A DNA stretch of 40,644 nt. Origin: Acidimicrobiaceae bacterium (GTDB taxonomy: Bacteria > Actinomycetota > Acidimicrobiia > Acidimicrobiales > Palsa-688). The stretch's first letter is position 1. Each line of letters begins with the position of its first letter. The stretch lies in the NCBI GenBank assembly GCA_003166025.1, contig PMWT01000086.1, forward strand, positions 1 to 40,644. Direction: 5' to 3'. The position numbers and the translations under genes are program-made. Below the pieces are notes generated by a model. It worked only from the letters and a program-made list of their open reading frames with translations. It was not told the DNA's origin and made no database searches. Positions 1 through 7,420 of the stretch are shown here, in pieces.

Positions 1-827
1 AGCCCGCGGCCAAGCCCGCGGCCGGTGCGCAACGCCACCCGATTGGGAGGGCAGACCTCCTGACAGTCGTCGCAGCCGTAGGTACGGCCGCCCAAGGCCA
101 CCCTGTGCTCGAAAGGGAACACCCCCGGTGCCTGCAGGAGCCAGGCCAGGCACCGGCGGGCATCCAGCACCCCCGGCGCCACGAGAGCGCCCGTCGGGCA
201 GGCCCCAAGACATCGGCGGCAGGGCCCACAGCCGTCGGGCACCGGGGCGTCAGGGGCCAGCGGCGCGTCCGTGACCACGGCGCCGAGGACGAACCACGAA
301 CCGCGTCCGGGCAGCAGGACGTTGGCGTTTTTGCCGTACCACCCCAGACCAGCCCTCGTAGCTGCGGCCCGGTCCACCAGTGCGTTGTCGTCCGCCACCA
401 CCCGCGCCGCCCAACCAGCCTCTCGCAGCAGGTCGGCCAGCTGGCCGAGGGCGGCGCGCAGGTCGGCGTAGTGGTCCCGCCATGCGTAACGAGCTACCCG
501 GCCCCGTGGCCTGCTCTCCTCGTCGCCTCCCCCCTCGTCGGATGGCTCCAGAGCCGTCTGTCCATACCACCACGCACCCACGACAAGGGCGGCCGCCCCG
601 GGCAGCACCCGCCCGGGGTCAGTCGATCGGGCCGGGTTGCGGTAAGTGAACTGCATGCCACCGTCCAGGCCCGCCGCCTTGCGTTGCTCGAGGGCCCGCC
701 GGGCTTCCTCCATGGGCGTGGCCGGTGCGATGCCGACGGCTGACAAACCTGCCTCCCTGCCCCGCTGGCGCAACCGGGCCACCAGTTCAGTCCCGCAAGG
801 CGGCTCCGGGAAGGAAGGCGTCCCCAT
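1..827 (-). CDS. queG: Epoxyqueuosine reductase QueG, C-terminus cut by window edge
   Basis: QueG reduces epoxyqueuosine to queuosine at the wobble base of GUN-anticodon tRNAs, using cobalamin and two 4Fe-4S clusters. About 275 codons are visible. I read them directly from the minus strand; the frame is open through the left edge. Visible signatures are RYAWRDHYADLR, GLGWYGKNANVLLPGRGSW, a first cluster motif CGPCRRCLGACP followed by TGAL, and the start of a second, YGCDDCQEVCPPN. The start is the ATG at 827: an in-frame TGA lies just upstream and a GGAGG box sits 3 bases before it. The small Cys-rich gene at 855-1061 ends 27 bases upstream on the same strand, so the two are probably co-transcribed. 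Family assignment is firm; only the C-terminal tail is missing. Confidence 0.93.
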   Translation of the reverse strand, partial: MGTPSFPEPPCGTELVARLRQRGREAGLSAVGIAPATPMEEARRALEQRKAAGLDGGMQFTYRNPARSTDPGRVLPGAAALVVGAWWYGQTALEPSDEGGGDEESRPRGRVARYAWRDHYADLRAALGQLADLLREAGWAARVVADDNALVDRAAATRAGLGWYGKNANVLLPGRGSWFVLGAVVTDAPLAPDAPVPDGCGPCRRCLGACPTGALVAPGVLDARRCLAWLLQAPGVFPFEHRVALGGRTYGCDDCQEVCPPNRVALRTGRGLGRG

Positions 828-854
828 CGCCTCCAGCTTGGCCCGGCCCCGTGC

Positions 855-1061
855 TCAGCCGGACATTGCCGCGCTGGGCTCGTGGCGGAGGGGGGGCACG
901 AGCCCGCTGCGGCCCAGAAGACGCAGGGCGCGCTCTTCGGCCGCGTCGAAGACCACGGCGTCATCGGGCGCCCGGTCGCAGATAAAGGTCACCACGCAAT
1001 CGCTGCAGACGTCGGTCCCGTGCATGGTGCAGCCGTCGCAATCGATGGTCAGAGTTGCCAT
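855..1061 (-). CDS. Small Cys-rich (CxxC-x7-CxxC) protein
   Basis: A 68-residue protein. The N-terminal half carries Cys at 8, 11, 19, 22 and 28 in the pattern CDGC-x7-CSDC-x5-C, which looks like a zinc or FeS knuckle. The C-terminal half contains VVFDAAEERALRLLGRSGLVPPLRH. From memory, similar short proteins are widespread in Actinomycetota with no assigned function. It lies 27 bases upstream of queG on the same strand, which suggests one transcript. A role in handling metal or FeS for QueG is only a guess from that position. It is real as a gene because the Cys pattern and the conserved DAAEERA stretch are typical of the family. Confidence 0.8.
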   Translation of the reverse strand: MATLTIDCDGCTMHGTDVCSDCVVTFICDRAPDDAVVFDAAEERALRLLGRSGLVPPLRHEPSAAMSG

Positions 1062-1123
1062 ACATCCAGGTTCTCATGAGGCAGTGACCAAAACCCCCGG
1101 CTGGTGCCGCTACGGTTGGACGA

Positions 1124-1402
1124 GTGGTCACCGCATTTGTGCTCATAGATGCCGAACCCGCCCGAGTGGGCCAGCTGGCGCAGGAGGTGGCGGCCGTTGA
1201 CGGGGTGGCCGAGGCCTACTCCGTGGCCGGCCACGCCGACATCGTCGCCGTGGTCCGGGTGCGCCAGATGGAAGAGCTGGCCGAGGTGGTCACCGGCCGC
1301 TTGCACAGTCTGGCCGGCGTCACCGATACCCGGACGCTGGTGGCGTTCCGCTCGTACAGCCGCAAAGACCTCGAGACGATCTGGGAGCTGGGGGCCGTCT
1401 GA
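1124..1402 (+). CDS. Stand-alone Lrp/AsnC ligand-binding (RAM) domain protein
   Basis: A 92-residue protein made only of the alpha-beta sandwich ligand-binding domain of Lrp/AsnC regulators, with no helix-turn-helix. Visible features are the first strand TAFVLIDAEP, the helix QLAQEVAAVDGVAEAYSVAGHADIVAVVRV, and the second half EELAEVVTGRLHSLAGVTDTRTLVAF. The start is GTG at 1124. Such stand-alone proteins form oligomers and may bind amino acids or modify the activity of full-length Lrp proteins; that is family knowledge, not shown here. It is divergent from the 855-1061 gene, with a 62-base gap holding both promoters. Confidence 0.85.
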   Translation: MVTAFVLIDAEPARVGQLAQEVAAVDGVAEAYSVAGHADIVAVVRVRQMEELAEVVTGRLHSLAGVTDTRTLVAFRSYSRKDLETIWELGAV

Positions 1403-1492
1403 GGTTGGGCCCAGCCTGAGGTTCGGGACCGGTGCTTCCCGGAGGCCGCCGGTGCGGCTGCGCAGCTACCTGGAGCCCGTACCATTGCTCTC

Positions 1493-2101
1493 GTGGTAGA
1501 AGTGCTTGAGGCCCTGGCGGCGTTGTTGATCGTCGGCGTCGGCGTCCTGGTTGGCGTAGCCGCCCTGACTTCCTATTCGGTGCGTTATTCGCTGCGCCGG
1601 GCCAACCGCCTATTGCCCGGTCGGGGGCCGGCTACGGCGCCCATGACCTGGCTGTGGAGCCCCGGCCCGGCCGCCACCCTGCACCGGCGGCTGCGCACCG
1701 CCTGCAAGCTGGCCGGCTCCGTGCCAGGGGCGGGGCGCCCCCAGGGACTGGGCACCCGCCAAAGCCGGCGGGCTCTGCGTACCTCCCGGCGCCGCTCCGC
1801 CCCGGCCCGGGACGGGATCGCCGAGCTGGCCCGCGAGGTATTAGAGGACGCCCTCGAGCTCGATGGCCAGATCGTTACGGCCAGCTGGCTGGCCCGAGGC
1901 CACCCCAGGGCCCAGGCTCTGGCGGCGCTCCAGTACGAGGTCGGTGAGATCGAGGACGCCGCTCGCCGGGTGCACCGGCTCTCCGAACGGCGGGCGCGGC
2001 TGGCCCAGTTCAGCGAAGTGAGCTCGCTCAGCCTCCAGGAACGAATAGCCGCCATGGAAGCTGCCTTCAGCGAGTTGGCCCCCCGCCCGCCTCGGCTCTG
2101 A
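1493..2101 (+). CDS. Membrane-anchored hypothetical protein
   Basis: A 202-residue protein of unknown function. Residues about 5-28 form one hydrophobic segment (LEALAALLIVGVGVLVGVAAL), followed by an Arg-rich stretch, so the bulk is probably cytoplasmic. The C-terminal half, from about residue 100, is rich in Ala, Glu, Leu and Arg and is likely helical or coiled coil (IEDAARRVHRLSERRARL; LQERIAAMEAAFSELA). The start is GTG at 1493. Its last 35 bases overlap the 3' end of the convergent trpD gene. I do not recognise a family; coding is supported by the membrane segment and consistent high-GC third positions. Confidence 0.7.
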   Translation: MVEVLEALAALLIVGVGVLVGVAALTSYSVRYSLRRANRLLPGRGPATAPMTWLWSPGPAATLHRRLRTACKLAGSVPGAGRPQGLGTRQSRRALRTSRRRSAPARDGIAELAREVLEDALELDGQIVTASWLARGHPRAQALAALQYEVGEIEDAARRVHRLSERRARLAQFSEVSSLSLQERIAAMEAAFSELAPRPPRL

Positions 2102-3209
2102 CCGCCTCCGACCGAGACAGACTGACGAGGCGGTCCAGACTGCGGGCGGCAGCACCGCTGTCCACGGATACCGCGGCCCGGTGCATCCCATCTTCAAGGT
2201 CGGTCGCGTGCCCGACCACGACCAGGGCGGCCGCCGCGTTGAGCAGCACGATGTCCCGGTGCGCGCCACGCTCGCCTGAGAGCACCGCCCTCGTAGCCGC
2301 GGCATTGGTGGCGGGGTCGCCACCCCTAAGGTCCTCGAGACCGGCAGGAGCCAGCCCGAGGCGGGCGGGGTCGACGACGAAGCTGTGCAACCCGCCTGGC
2401 CCGGGACGCCATTCCACCACCGTCGACGGCGCCACGGTGGACAGCTCGTCGAGCCCGTCGTGGCCGTGGACCACCCAGGCCCTTTCCGCCCCGGCCGAGC
2501 CGAGGACCGTGGCCACCCGCTCGGCCACCCTCCCGTCGCCCACCCCGACCAGCTGGTAACGGGCCCTGCCCGGGTTGGCCAGGGGACCGAGAAGATTGAA
2601 GGCGGTGGGCACGCCTAGCTCGCGGCGGGTCGGGCCCACGTGGCGCATGGCCGGGTGGTACCGGGGCGCGAAACAAAAGCCGATCCCGGCTCCCTCGATG
2701 CAACGGGCCACCGAGCGGGGCGGGAGGGCGATCTCGACCCCGAGGGCTTCGAGCACATCGGCAGACCCGGTACGGGAGGACGCCGCCCGCCCGCCGTGCT
2801 TGCAAACGGGCACGCCCGCTCCGGCCACAACCAGCGCGGCGATGGTGGAAACATTGATCGTGCCGGCCCGGTCGCCTCCCGTGCCGCACGTGTCGACGAG
2901 CTTGGCCCGCAGGTCGTCGGGGACGGGCACGGTCTCGGCCACCTCGAGCATGGCCCCCAACATGCCCGTGAGCTCCTCGGACGTCTCGCCCTTGCACCGC
3001 AGGCCGAAGATGAACGCCGCCATCTGCGACGCGCTGGCCGCTCCCTCCAGGATTTCCCGCAGAGCCGCGGCCGACTCCACCGAGCTCAGGTCGTCGCCTG
3101 CCGCCACCCGCCCGAGTACCGCCGGCCAGCCCCCGATGTCGGCCAGGACCACCCGGGCCACGCTCCCGCCCGGGCGGACAGGGACCTCGTGGGGCACGGC
3201 TTCGGGCAC
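2067..3209 (-). CDS. trpD: Anthranilate phosphoribosyltransferase
   Basis: TrpD transfers the phosphoribosyl group of PRPP to anthranilate, the second step of the tryptophan branch. The 380-residue product carries the glycine-rich PRPP loop GTGGDRAGTINVST at residues 109-122, the anthranilate-side motif KHGGRAASSRTGSADVLE at 137-154, and the later stretch HVGPTRRELGVPTAFNLLGPLANP. The family is usually about 340-350 residues. The extra N-terminal 25-30 residues before GGWPAVLGR suggest the true start may be a little downstream; the GTG at 3209 has GGGGG almost touching it, so the start is uncertain. It stands alone, without other trp genes nearby, and its 3' end overlaps the convergent gene ending at 2101. 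Confidence 0.95.
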   Translation of the reverse strand: MPEAVPHEVPVRPGGSVARVVLADIGGWPAVLGRVAAGDDLSSVESAAALREILEGAASASQMAAFIFGLRCKGETSEELTGMLGAMLEVAETVPVPDDLRAKLVDTCGTGGDRAGTINVSTIAALVVAGAGVPVCKHGGRAASSRTGSADVLEALGVEIALPPRSVARCIEGAGIGFCFAPRYHPAMRHVGPTRRELGVPTAFNLLGPLANPGRARYQLVGVGDGRVAERVATVLGSAGAERAWVVHGHDGLDELSTVAPSTVVEWRPGPGGLHSFVVDPARLGLAPAGLEDLRGGDPATNAAATRAVLSGERGAHRDIVLLNAAAALVVVGHATDLEDGMHRAAVSVDSGAAARSLDRLVSLSRSEAVRAEAGGGPTR

Positions 3210-3321
3210 CCCCCAAAGTTACTGATTCGAGGTCCGGGAGCGCGACGCTTCTTGAGGGCCCTCTCCGCAGTCGCTAACGTCCTGCTGCCGAGCCGCAAGG
3301 GCCGGTTCCGGAAGGGACACC

Positions 3322-4794
3322 ATGAGCATCCTGGTAATAGACGTTGGCAGCAGCGCCGTAAGGGCCGGCGTCGTCCGTCCCGACGGCACCGTGACGGCCC
3401 GGCGCGTGACGCCGGTCCCTGTCCAACGCCCGACACCAGGGAACGTGGAGCTAGACGCCGCCCTTTCGGCGCGCGCCCTGCTCGAGGCGGCGCGCAGCTG
3501 CTTGGCCGAGGCCGGGCCGGTCGACGGCGTAGGCGTGACCAACCAACGGGGCACGACGGTGGTCTGGGACGCGGTCACGGGTGAGCCGGTCGGACCGGCC
3601 TTGAGCTGGCAGGACCTGCGCACGGTGTTCACCTGCCTCGAACTGCAAGGTGAAGGCCTGCGCCTGGCCCCGAACGAATCGGCCACGAAACTGGCCTGGC
3701 TGCTCGACACCTATGACCAAGAACGCCGGCGCGACCTGCGCTTTGGGACCCTTGACACCTGGGTCATCTGGCAGCTCACCGAGGGTCGGGCGCACCTCAC
3801 CGACCGGACCAATGCCGCCATCACCGGCCTGCTCCCGACTGAGGGGGTGCTGGCGGGCACCGCCCCCATCGCCTGGGACGCCTCACGGCTCGAGCGTTTC
3901 CGGGTGGCCGAGACGAGCATGCCGGCCATCGTCACCTCTTCGGGTACCGTCGCCGAGGCCAGCGCCCTTCCCGGCGCTCCCCCCATCTGCGGCATAGTGG
4001 GCGACCAGCAGGCGTCGTTGATGGGGCAGGGGTGCGTGCGGCCCGGTGACGCCAAGGCGACGTTCGGGACCGGAGCGTTCCTCGACGTGAACGTGGGCGA
4101 TGCTGCTCCGCGCTTCTCGCCCAATCCCAAGCGGGGCCCGTCAGGCTGTTTTCCCATCATCGCCTGGGAGCGCCACGGCAACACCACCTGGGGGCTCGAA
4201 GGGATCATGCTCTCCGCCGGCGCCGCCCTTTCCTGGCTGGTGGACGAGCTCGGCCTCCTGTCGCACGTGGCCGAGTCGGCCGAAGTGGCCGGGCGTTGCG
4301 CCGATACGGGCGACGTTTTCTACGTTCCCGCCCAACTCGGGCTCGGCACCCCGGACTGGGACTTCGGGGCCCGCTCCGTGCTCATAGGCATGTCGGCCGA
4401 GACCGGACGTCCCGAAGTGGTGAGAGCCGTCTTGCGCGGGGTCGCCCAGCGGGGCGCCGACATGGTCGAGGCGGCCGAGTCGGACTCCGGGCACACCGTG
4501 TCCCGCCTGCGGGCCGACGGCGGGATGACCTCCAACCCGGTTTTCGTCCAGGAGCTGGCGGACGCCTGTCAACGTCCCGTAGAAATCTCAGCCGAGCTCG
4601 AAGCCACCTCCCTCGGGGCTGGTTTCATGGCTGGGCTGGCGGTCGGGACCTGGTCCAGCCTGGACGAAGTCGCTGCCGTCGCCCAGCCGCGCCTCGTAGT
4701 GGAGCCGGCCGGGCCGGACCGGCGGGCGCGCTGGAAAGAGGCGCTCTCTCATAGCCGGCGCTGGATCCCGGACTTTTCGGCCCTGGATTTCTGA
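3322..4794 (+). CDS. glpK: FGGY-family carbohydrate kinase, glycerol kinase-like
   Basis: A 490-residue kinase of the FGGY family, closest in motifs to glycerol kinase, which makes glycerol 3-phosphate from glycerol and ATP. Visible motifs are the N-terminal phosphate loop VIDVGSSAVRAGVV, VGVTNQRGTTVVWDAVTG with SWQDLRT, the catalytic-Asp region IVGDQQASLMGQ, FGTGAFLDVNVG, and the C-terminal ATP site RADGGMTSNPVFVQELAD and ATSLGAGFMAGLAVGTW. The N-terminal motif reads VGSSAV rather than the usual QGTTST, so this may be a divergent glycerol kinase or a relative with another polyol substrate. GGAAGGG lies a few bases before the ATG. No glpF, glpD or regulator is adjacent. It diverges from trpD and its stop lies 6 bases from the convergent ctaG stop. 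Confidence 0.85.
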   Translation: MSILVIDVGSSAVRAGVVRPDGTVTARRVTPVPVQRPTPGNVELDAALSARALLEAARSCLAEAGPVDGVGVTNQRGTTVVWDAVTGEPVGPALSWQDLRTVFTCLELQGEGLRLAPNESATKLAWLLDTYDQERRRDLRFGTLDTWVIWQLTEGRAHLTDRTNAAITGLLPTEGVLAGTAPIAWDASRLERFRVAETSMPAIVTSSGTVAEASALPGAPPICGIVGDQQASLMGQGCVRPGDAKATFGTGAFLDVNVGDAAPRFSPNPKRGPSGCFPIIAWERHGNTTWGLEGIMLSAGAALSWLVDELGLLSHVAESAEVAGRCADTGDVFYVPAQLGLGTPDWDFGARSVLIGMSAETGRPEVVRAVLRGVAQRGADMVEAAESDSGHTVSRLRADGGMTSNPVFVQELADACQRPVEISAELEATSLGAGFMAGLAVGTWSSLDEVAAVAQPRLVVEPAGPDRRARWKEALSHSRRWIPDFSALDF

Positions 4795-4800
4795 ACAGGC

Positions 4801-5727
4801 CTAAGGGGCCCCGGTGCTCGACGGGGGCGACGCCACCGAGGTTCGGGCCACGGCCAGGGCGGCGTCGAGCTGGCGGTCGACCCGGACGGCTTTGCGCTCC
4901 TCCTCGCGCGCCCACTGCACGAACAGCAGGGCCAAGGCAGCCACCGTGAACACTTCCAGCAGGCCCCACAGGACGTTGCCGCCCGACTGTGTGTCGGCCA
5001 GGGTATTGCCCGCCGGGTACAGCGGTCGCCCCACGCCGGCGATGACGAGCCCGAGAACGGCGTTGAAGGGTACGGACAAGAAAACAAGTACAAACCTCGT
5101 CCCGAAGCCGAAGCGGCGGGGCAGAAGGTCCTTGCCCACCATCGGCCACCAGAACAGGCAGCCGGCCAACAAGAAGTGCAACAACAGATAGGTCTGGAGC
5201 AAAGGGTGGCGTTCGGAAAAGCCGTACACCGGCGTCAGGAAGAAGACGAACATCGTGCCCATGAGGCCGGCAAAGGCCACTGCTGGGTGGGTGAGCAGAC
5301 GCGCCGGCATCCCTCGGAAGACTTTGAGCAGGACCGTGGTGGTACGCGGGGACGACGATTGCAGGGCCAGGGTGACCGGAGCTCCCATGGCCAGCAGGGG
5401 CGGGGCCACGGTAATGAGAAGGAGGTGCTGGATGACGGAGACGGTGAAGTTGGAAACGTCGTAATAGGCCAGGCCGCCCTCCACCGCGTAGGCGAGGACG
5501 ACCAGCCCGGCCACGAAGCCCGCCGTCCTGAACGGCGACCATGACCGCTCCCGCCCGGTCAGGCGGCGGACGCTCCTCAGGTACCAGGCCAGGACGACGA
5601 GCTGGAGGACCAGAGCCACTACCGAAGTCCAGTGCGTCTGCCAATGCAGGACCAGGGTGCTGGGCTGGGGACTGGGCGACTTCACTGAGAAGCCCGCCTG
5701 AGGAGCCGTCCCGAAGGCGTCGTTCAT
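4801..5727 (-). CDS. ctaG: CtaG-type cytochrome c oxidase assembly protein
   Basis: A 308-residue integral membrane protein of the CtaG/caa3-oxidase assembly family, which helps build the copper site of aa3/caa3 terminal oxidases. About seven hydrophobic segments are visible. Family-typical stretches include VIQHLLLITVAPPLLAMGAP, LTHPAVAFAGLMGTMFVFF, YGFSERHPLLQTYLLLHFLL and AGCLFWWPMVGKDLLPRR, with conserved His residues likely to bind copper. The start is the ATG at 5727, which overlaps the stop of the upstream DUF3817 gene by 4 bases (ATGA); the longer open frame upstream is only a reading of that gene's opposite phase. It ends a three-gene operon and faces the glycerol-kinase gene. Confidence 0.92.
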   Translation of the reverse strand: MNDAFGTAPQAGFSVKSPSPQPSTLVLHWQTHWTSVVALVLQLVVLAWYLRSVRRLTGRERSWSPFRTAGFVAGLVVLAYAVEGGLAYYDVSNFTVSVIQHLLLITVAPPLLAMGAPVTLALQSSSPRTTTVLLKVFRGMPARLLTHPAVAFAGLMGTMFVFFLTPVYGFSERHPLLQTYLLLHFLLAGCLFWWPMVGKDLLPRRFGFGTRFVLVFLSVPFNAVLGLVIAGVGRPLYPAGNTLADTQSGGNVLWGLLEVFTVAALALLFVQWAREEERKAVRVDRQLDAALAVARTSVASPPSSTGAP

Positions 5728-6146
5728 TGGTTGCGCCGGCCGGCCAGCGCCGCCCACAGGTTGGCCACGGGGCCAGGAGGGGCGTCCGCGCCGAGGGCCA
5801 GCTGAGCCTTCACCCTCTGGGTTACTTTTCGTTCCATGTAAAAGGCGAGGCCGGGCAGGAGCCCCGAGCCGACCATCCCCAACAACTGCACCGTTTTGAA
5901 CCGGGCCCGCCCCGCCAGGTCGAGGCAGACAATGAGATAGGTGATGTAGAGGAACCCGTGCAGCGGGCCGACGATCTCCACCACGGCCGTCCACGGCCAC
6001 TTGTTGTCGCCCGCCAACTGCAGCGGCACCCCTACGAAGCAGAGCACGGCCAAGCCCGTGCCCACGACCATAGCCATCACCCTGTACCGGGCCAGCGCTC
6101 CTGCCGTGCCCCCGAGCGGGGCGGGTCGCGTCTGAGGTGTGCTCAA
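5724..6146 (-). CDS. DUF3817 family membrane protein
   Basis: A 140-residue membrane protein with three to four hydrophobic segments and the DUF3817 hallmark region WTAVVEIVGPLHGFLYITYL followed by a conserved Asp in VCLDLAGR. A family member often lies near cytochrome-oxidase assembly or heme genes in actinomycetes, and here it sits between the gene at 6143-6613 and ctaG, overlapping each by 4 bases. That coupling implies translational linkage and a shared role in respiratory membrane assembly, though the molecular function of DUF3817 is not known. The C-terminus (residues 100-140) is basic and likely cytoplasmic. Confidence 0.88.
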   Translation of the reverse strand: MSTPQTRPAPLGGTAGALARYRVMAMVVGTGLAVLCFVGVPLQLAGDNKWPWTAVVEIVGPLHGFLYITYLIVCLDLAGRARFKTVQLLGMVGSGLLPGLAFYMERKVTQRVKAQLALGADAPPGPVANLWAALAGRRNQ

Positions 6147-6613
6147 TGGACCGAGCCGGGCTGGCTACCCCGGACGGCAGGCTCAACATCGACGGGGTCG
6201 ACGGGGTCGACGGGCTCGGGCAGGCCACTGGGGTTACGCCAGGTCTTCCTGGCCCGGCCGGCCGCAAGGGCCCGCAGGTAATCGTTGTAGGCCTTGAGCT
6301 CCGGGCTCTCTAACGCCTCGTCCCACACGAGAGGCCGGGAAGGGACCTCGTCGTCCCGGTGCAGCCACGACCGCCGTACCTCCCGAGGTGCCTCGAAGTC
6401 CGACGCCAGGGGCTGGTCGTGGACCAGCTGCCACCAGGCGATCACCCCGAGGATGGCGAATATGGGCCATTCGATGGAATAGAAATAACTGAGGAGATTG
6501 CCGCTGAGGGCCCGGTTGACCTGCCACCACCCGGCCACGAGGCAACCGGGGACCACGGTCACCAACAAGAAGTGCAAAACGAAGGCCCTGCGGCTCATCC
6601 AGCGTTTGCGCAC
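6143..6613 (-). CDS. Conserved actinomycete membrane protein, first gene of the ctaG operon
   Basis: A 156-residue protein with two N-terminal membrane segments, around residues 10-30 (FVLHFLLVTVVPGCLVAGWW) and 42-62 (FYSIEWPIFAILGVIAWWQL), followed by a soluble tail. The tail contains ELKAYNDYLRALAA and ends in a short Val-Asp-Pro repeat encoded by three copies of GTCGACGGG. I recall similar proteins beside oxidase-assembly genes in other actinomycetes, but no function is established. It overlaps the DUF3817 gene by 4 bases, so the three genes 6613 to 4801 form one operon. The ATG at 6613 is chosen because MRKRWMSRRAF places basic residues just before the first helix. Confidence 0.82.
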   Translation of the reverse strand: MRKRWMSRRAFVLHFLLVTVVPGCLVAGWWQVNRALSGNLLSYFYSIEWPIFAILGVIAWWQLVHDQPLASDFEAPREVRRSWLHRDDEVPSRPLVWDEALESPELKAYNDYLRALAAGRARKTWRNPSGLPEPVDPVDPVDVEPAVRGSQPGSVH

Positions 6614-7420
6614 GTCGCAAGCTTAGTGGTTCACTCTGAAATTCTTCCTGTGAACGAGGTGTCGGCCGACGGGAGCGGTTCGGTCCATGCTGAGGGGTCG
6701 TTGAGATACAGGCCGCAGGCCCAGGCGGGGGCTTCTTCGGGAGTGCCGGTAACTGCCGGTGGGCAGGATGGGACCTTCGTAGCCGTCCCTGCTCTCCAAG
6801 TAGCAGGCCGAGCCCCAATGCTCGGCAGGGCCCGTCCAGCGCAACGGGCGAGGTCTTAGCCTTCTCACCGGGCCTACGCCGTCCTTGGCCGATGTTGACC
6901 GGGGCCAAGACGTAGTCCCCGGCCTCGTCGGCGCTGACCAGTTCGTCGCAAGCGACGACATCGTGGCCCAGCCTCTCCGGACCGCCTGTCCAGCGCCCTG
7001 GGAGGTCATTGGCAAGCACTCCTTCGCTTTAGACACTGCGCCCAGGACGTGATCAAGGCTTGGTCTGCAGCGTTCTTCGAGACGGTCAAACGTCGGAAGA
7101 AAGGCAAGCAGGCCAGGCTCCCGTTGCGCAAGCGCTGGTGGGTGCCGGTGACTTGGCGAAAGGGCGAGTTCGCCTTGTCGGCCGCGTCCGAGGACCGACG
7201 GGCACCGTCAGAGATAGCTCGCGCAGAGCACCGTCGAGTAGGTTCTCCTGCCCGGCGTGACCGCAGGAGGCACCTGTTCGATGCCGACCGAGGCCTGGCC
7301 CGTACCCGGGCCGCCGCACCCTCAGTTCGGGGTGCGGCGCCGCTCGCTGCTCCCAAAGCAGCGTAGGGCTCGCATAGTCACAAGGACTTTCGCGAGAGGG
7401 TACTTAGAGAACGTCGGCGG
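6614..7420. other. Gene-poor stretch between the ctaG and pnt operons
   Basis: About 800 bases without a convincing complete gene. Open frames exist on both strands, as expected at high GC, but none has a good start with a coherent protein. The only protein-like signal is the possible transposase fragment described separately near 7022-7180. The first 30-40 bases left of the ctaG operon start and the region right of pntB are too short to assign promoters with confidence. Confidence 0.5.
7022..7189 (+). pseudogene. Possible IS605-type transposase (TnpB) N-terminal fragment
   Basis: In one frame the plus strand reads LRFRHCAQDVIKAW, then SAAFFETVKRRKKGKQARLP, then LRKRWWVPVTWRKGEF. This resembles the N-terminal region of actinomycete TnpB/OrfB proteins, where a run of basic residues (roughly F-x-x-x-K-R-R-K-x-G-K-x-A-R-x-P) is followed by a PVTxRxGxF strand. 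The similarity fades after about 7190 and no downstream RuvC-like motifs follow. This is pattern recognition from memory, not an alignment, so it could be chance. If right, it is a decayed insertion-sequence remnant. Confidence 0.3.

Noticed and set aside
2326..3216. Long minus-strand open frame over trpD in another phase
   Set aside because: It is Gly/Arg/Pro-rich and overlaps the clearly recognisable TrpD; a shadow of high GC.
4801..6267. A 488-residue minus-strand open frame covering ctaG and beyond
   Set aside because: Only the part from 5727 downstream matches CtaG. The upstream 180 codons lie over two other real genes and read as Pro/Arg-rich non-protein sequence.
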